Made by a program: the position numbers and the translations under genes. From Streptomyces sp. 3214.6 (GTDB taxonomy: Bacteria; Actinomycetota; Actinomycetes; Streptomycetales; Streptomycetaceae), in contig NZ_LT670819.1 in the NCBI RefSeq assembly GCF_900129855.1, positions 3,720,001-3,784,000 on the forward strand: DNA of 64,000 bases. The letters run 5' to 3'. Positions 62,968 through 64,000 of the stretch are shown here, piece by piece (within the stretch, counting starts at the first letter, position 1; each line of letters opens with the position of its first letter). The notes under the pieces were generated by a model that did not search any database, was not told the origin of the DNA, and worked only from the letters and a program-made list of their open reading frames with translations.

Positions 62968-63612
62968 TCACGTCGACTCCCCCAGCGTCCGGGGCCCGCC
63001 ATCCGTCACACCTGTGCCGCTCTCGCCGTGCGCGTCGGCGACGCCCAGCTGGCGGGCCAGTCGCTTCAGACCGCGGTGCGCGGCCGTACGCACCGCGCCG
63101 GGCCGCTTGCCGAGCACGCGGGCCGCGGCGGGTCCGTCCAGCCCTACGACGACCCGCAGCAGCACGGCCTCCGCCTGGTCCTGCGGCAGCCCGCGGACCA
63201 GCTCCAGGGCGTGCGAGGTGGACAGTGACTCCAGCGCCTGGTCGTGGGTGCTGTGCGGCCCGGGCAGGTCGAGGACGACGTCCTGGTCCAGCACCGCCGA
63301 CCGGGGCCTCACCCGCAGCCGACGCAGGTGGTCGAGGGCCCGATGCCGGGCGATGGTCGCGGTCCAGCCCCGGAAACCGGCGCCGTCGCCGCGGAACCTT
63401 CCCAGGTCACGGGAGATCTCCAGCCAGGCGTCGGAGGCCACGTCCTCGGCGTCGTCGCCGACGATGCCGCGCAGGTAGCCGAGCAGTCCGGGCTGCACGA
63501 TCCGGTACGCGACGGCGAACGCGGTCTCGTCGCCGTCCTGGGCCCGTGCCACGGCCGCGCCCAGTTCCCCGTCGTACGCGTGCGCGCGCCGGGGTTCCCC
63601 TCCCTGGCCCAA
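62968..63612 (-). CDS. ECF sigma factor (paralogue of 61059-61718)
   Basis: 214 residues from a TTG at 63612, chosen because GAGGA lies 6 nt upstream and no ATG or GTG fits. Region 2: FAVAYRIVQPGLLGYLRGIVGDDAEDVASDAWLEISRDL in pieces; region 4: LPQDQAEAVLLRVVVGLDGPAAARVLGKRPGAVRTAAHRGLKRL in pieces. Strongly similar to its neighbour. Followed by the Lys/Glu/Pro-tailed membrane protein. Confidence 0.8.
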   Translation of the reverse strand: MGQGGEPRRAHAYDGELGAAVARAQDGDETAFAVAYRIVQPGLLGYLRGIVGDDAEDVASDAWLEISRDLGRFRGDGAGFRGWTATIARHRALDHLRRLRVRPRSAVLDQDVVLDLPGPHSTHDQALESLSTSHALELVRGLPQDQAEAVLLRVVVGLDGPAAARVLGKRPGAVRTAAHRGLKRLARQLGVADAHGESGTGVTDGGPRTLGEST

Positions 63613-63767
63613 GACTGTCCTCGTTCGTACGGAGTCCGTTGCGGGCGCACGACCGTCCCGCCGGACACCCGGTCCGGACGCGGCCACGCCCCCACGGTCA
63701 TCAGCGTCCGGCCGCACAGAAGTGTCACAGCGCACGGAAGTGACGGATGCGGCAGACGCCTCCACGG

Positions 63768-64000
63768 TCAGGCCGCCGCCCGCCGGGCGCGCCCATGGAG
63801 GGTCAGATAGAAGGTCCGCAGGGATTCCTCCGGACTCCCGGTCTCGAACCGGTTGACGACCTTCCCGAGCGGGTTCCACACCCGCCCGTCCGGCATGCGC
63901 ACCCCGACCGCCTGTCCGAACCAGGCACGCTGGTCGCCGTCGAGATCCACCCACACCCCGCCGGCCCGCCGCACCAGCACCTCGCCGACGTACGCCCCGA
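63768..64000 (-). CDS. partial hypothetical protein running off the window
   Basis: The frame is open from the stop at 63768 to the end of the window; the readable C-terminal 77 residues include GEVLVRRAGGVWVDLDGDQRAWFGQAVGVRMPDGRVWNPLGKVVNRF in pieces. The pattern, ending in RTFYLTLHGRARRAAA, looks like a conserved DUF of streptomycetes but no function is recognisable. The N-terminus is outside the window. Confidence 0.6.
   Translation of the reverse strand, partial: GAYVGEVLVRRAGGVWVDLDGDQRAWFGQAVGVRMPDGRVWNPLGKVVNRFETGSPEESLRTFYLTLHGRARRAAA

Overview
The window is high-GC actinobacterial DNA and almost certainly a Streptomyces chromosome: third-position GC is extreme, GTG starts are common, and the gene order (maf, accA, DeoR regulator, quinone reductase, purine nucleoside phosphorylase, phospho-sugar mutase, deoC, sigQ/afsQ1/afsQ2, add, nucleoside transporter, methylmalonyl-CoA mutase) is the core-chromosome order I recall from the S. 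coelicolor accA2-afsQ neighbourhood. I see no rRNA or tRNA gene and no CRISPR array.

Layout. 1-9.4 kb: tail of an acyl-CoA carboxylase locus (mmpB, maf, membrane protein, biotinylated alpha subunit), a DeoR regulator, an LpdA-type flavoprotein, a gamma-glutamylcyclotransferase, purine nucleoside phosphorylase and a phosphohexo/pentomutase. 9.4-20.7 kb: an eight-gene minus-strand cluster that looks like a phosphate (Pst) importer rebuilt around surface proteins: PstC, PstA, a C-terminally membrane-anchored PstS-like protein, an 819-aa secreted membrane-anchored protein, a free secreted binding protein, an LASTG wall protein with an Ig-like domain, a sortase-fold membrane protein that has lost its catalytic His and Cys, and PstB. 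20.8-26.9 kb: small secreted/hypothetical genes, a frameshifted TnpB-like transposase and two PH-domain membrane proteins. 27-30.4 kb: deoC plus two aldehyde dehydrogenase genes. 30.4-37.8 kb: uridine kinase, sigQ, a decayed methyltransferase, afsQ1-afsQ2-lipoprotein, VanZ, PspC and a small secreted protein. 38-46.6 kb: adenosine deaminase, hydrolase, LysR/MFS pair, a second DnaN-type clamp, a SigG/SnoaL-type sigma factor, STAS protein, thymidine phosphorylase. 46.7-53.8 kb: cytidine deaminase, a nucleoside ABC transporter and two tandem BMP-family lipoproteins. 53.9-64 kb: M20 hydrolase, Uma2 protein, acyl-CoA mutase, L,D-transpeptidase, and two tandem ECF sigma/membrane-protein pairs.

How it fits together. 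The strongest functional theme is nucleoside salvage: uptake (two BMP lipoproteins, ATPase, two permeases), deamination (cdd, add), phosphorolysis (deoA, PNP), sugar-phosphate isomerisation (phospho-sugar mutase), aldol cleavage (deoC) and acetaldehyde oxidation (aldehyde dehydrogenase). Six of these transcription units, spread over 47 kb, share a palindrome CTACGCGCGTAG (or TAACGCGCGTAG) at the promoter, so they form one regulon. Two further regulatory results come from reading promoters: the second DnaN clamp and the SigG-like sigma factor each have an exact TTGTCAGTG-N8-TAnnnT promoter (the PafBC/RecA-NDp DNA-damage type), and the sigQ-afsQ1 gap holds an exact AfsQ1 box. Many genes appear leaderless: a TAnnnT -10 element ends 6 to 7 nt before the start codon.

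Limits: everything here was read by eye from sequence. Starts are inferred from ribosome binding sites, -10 spacing and family knowledge; functions of family members are by homology recognition only.
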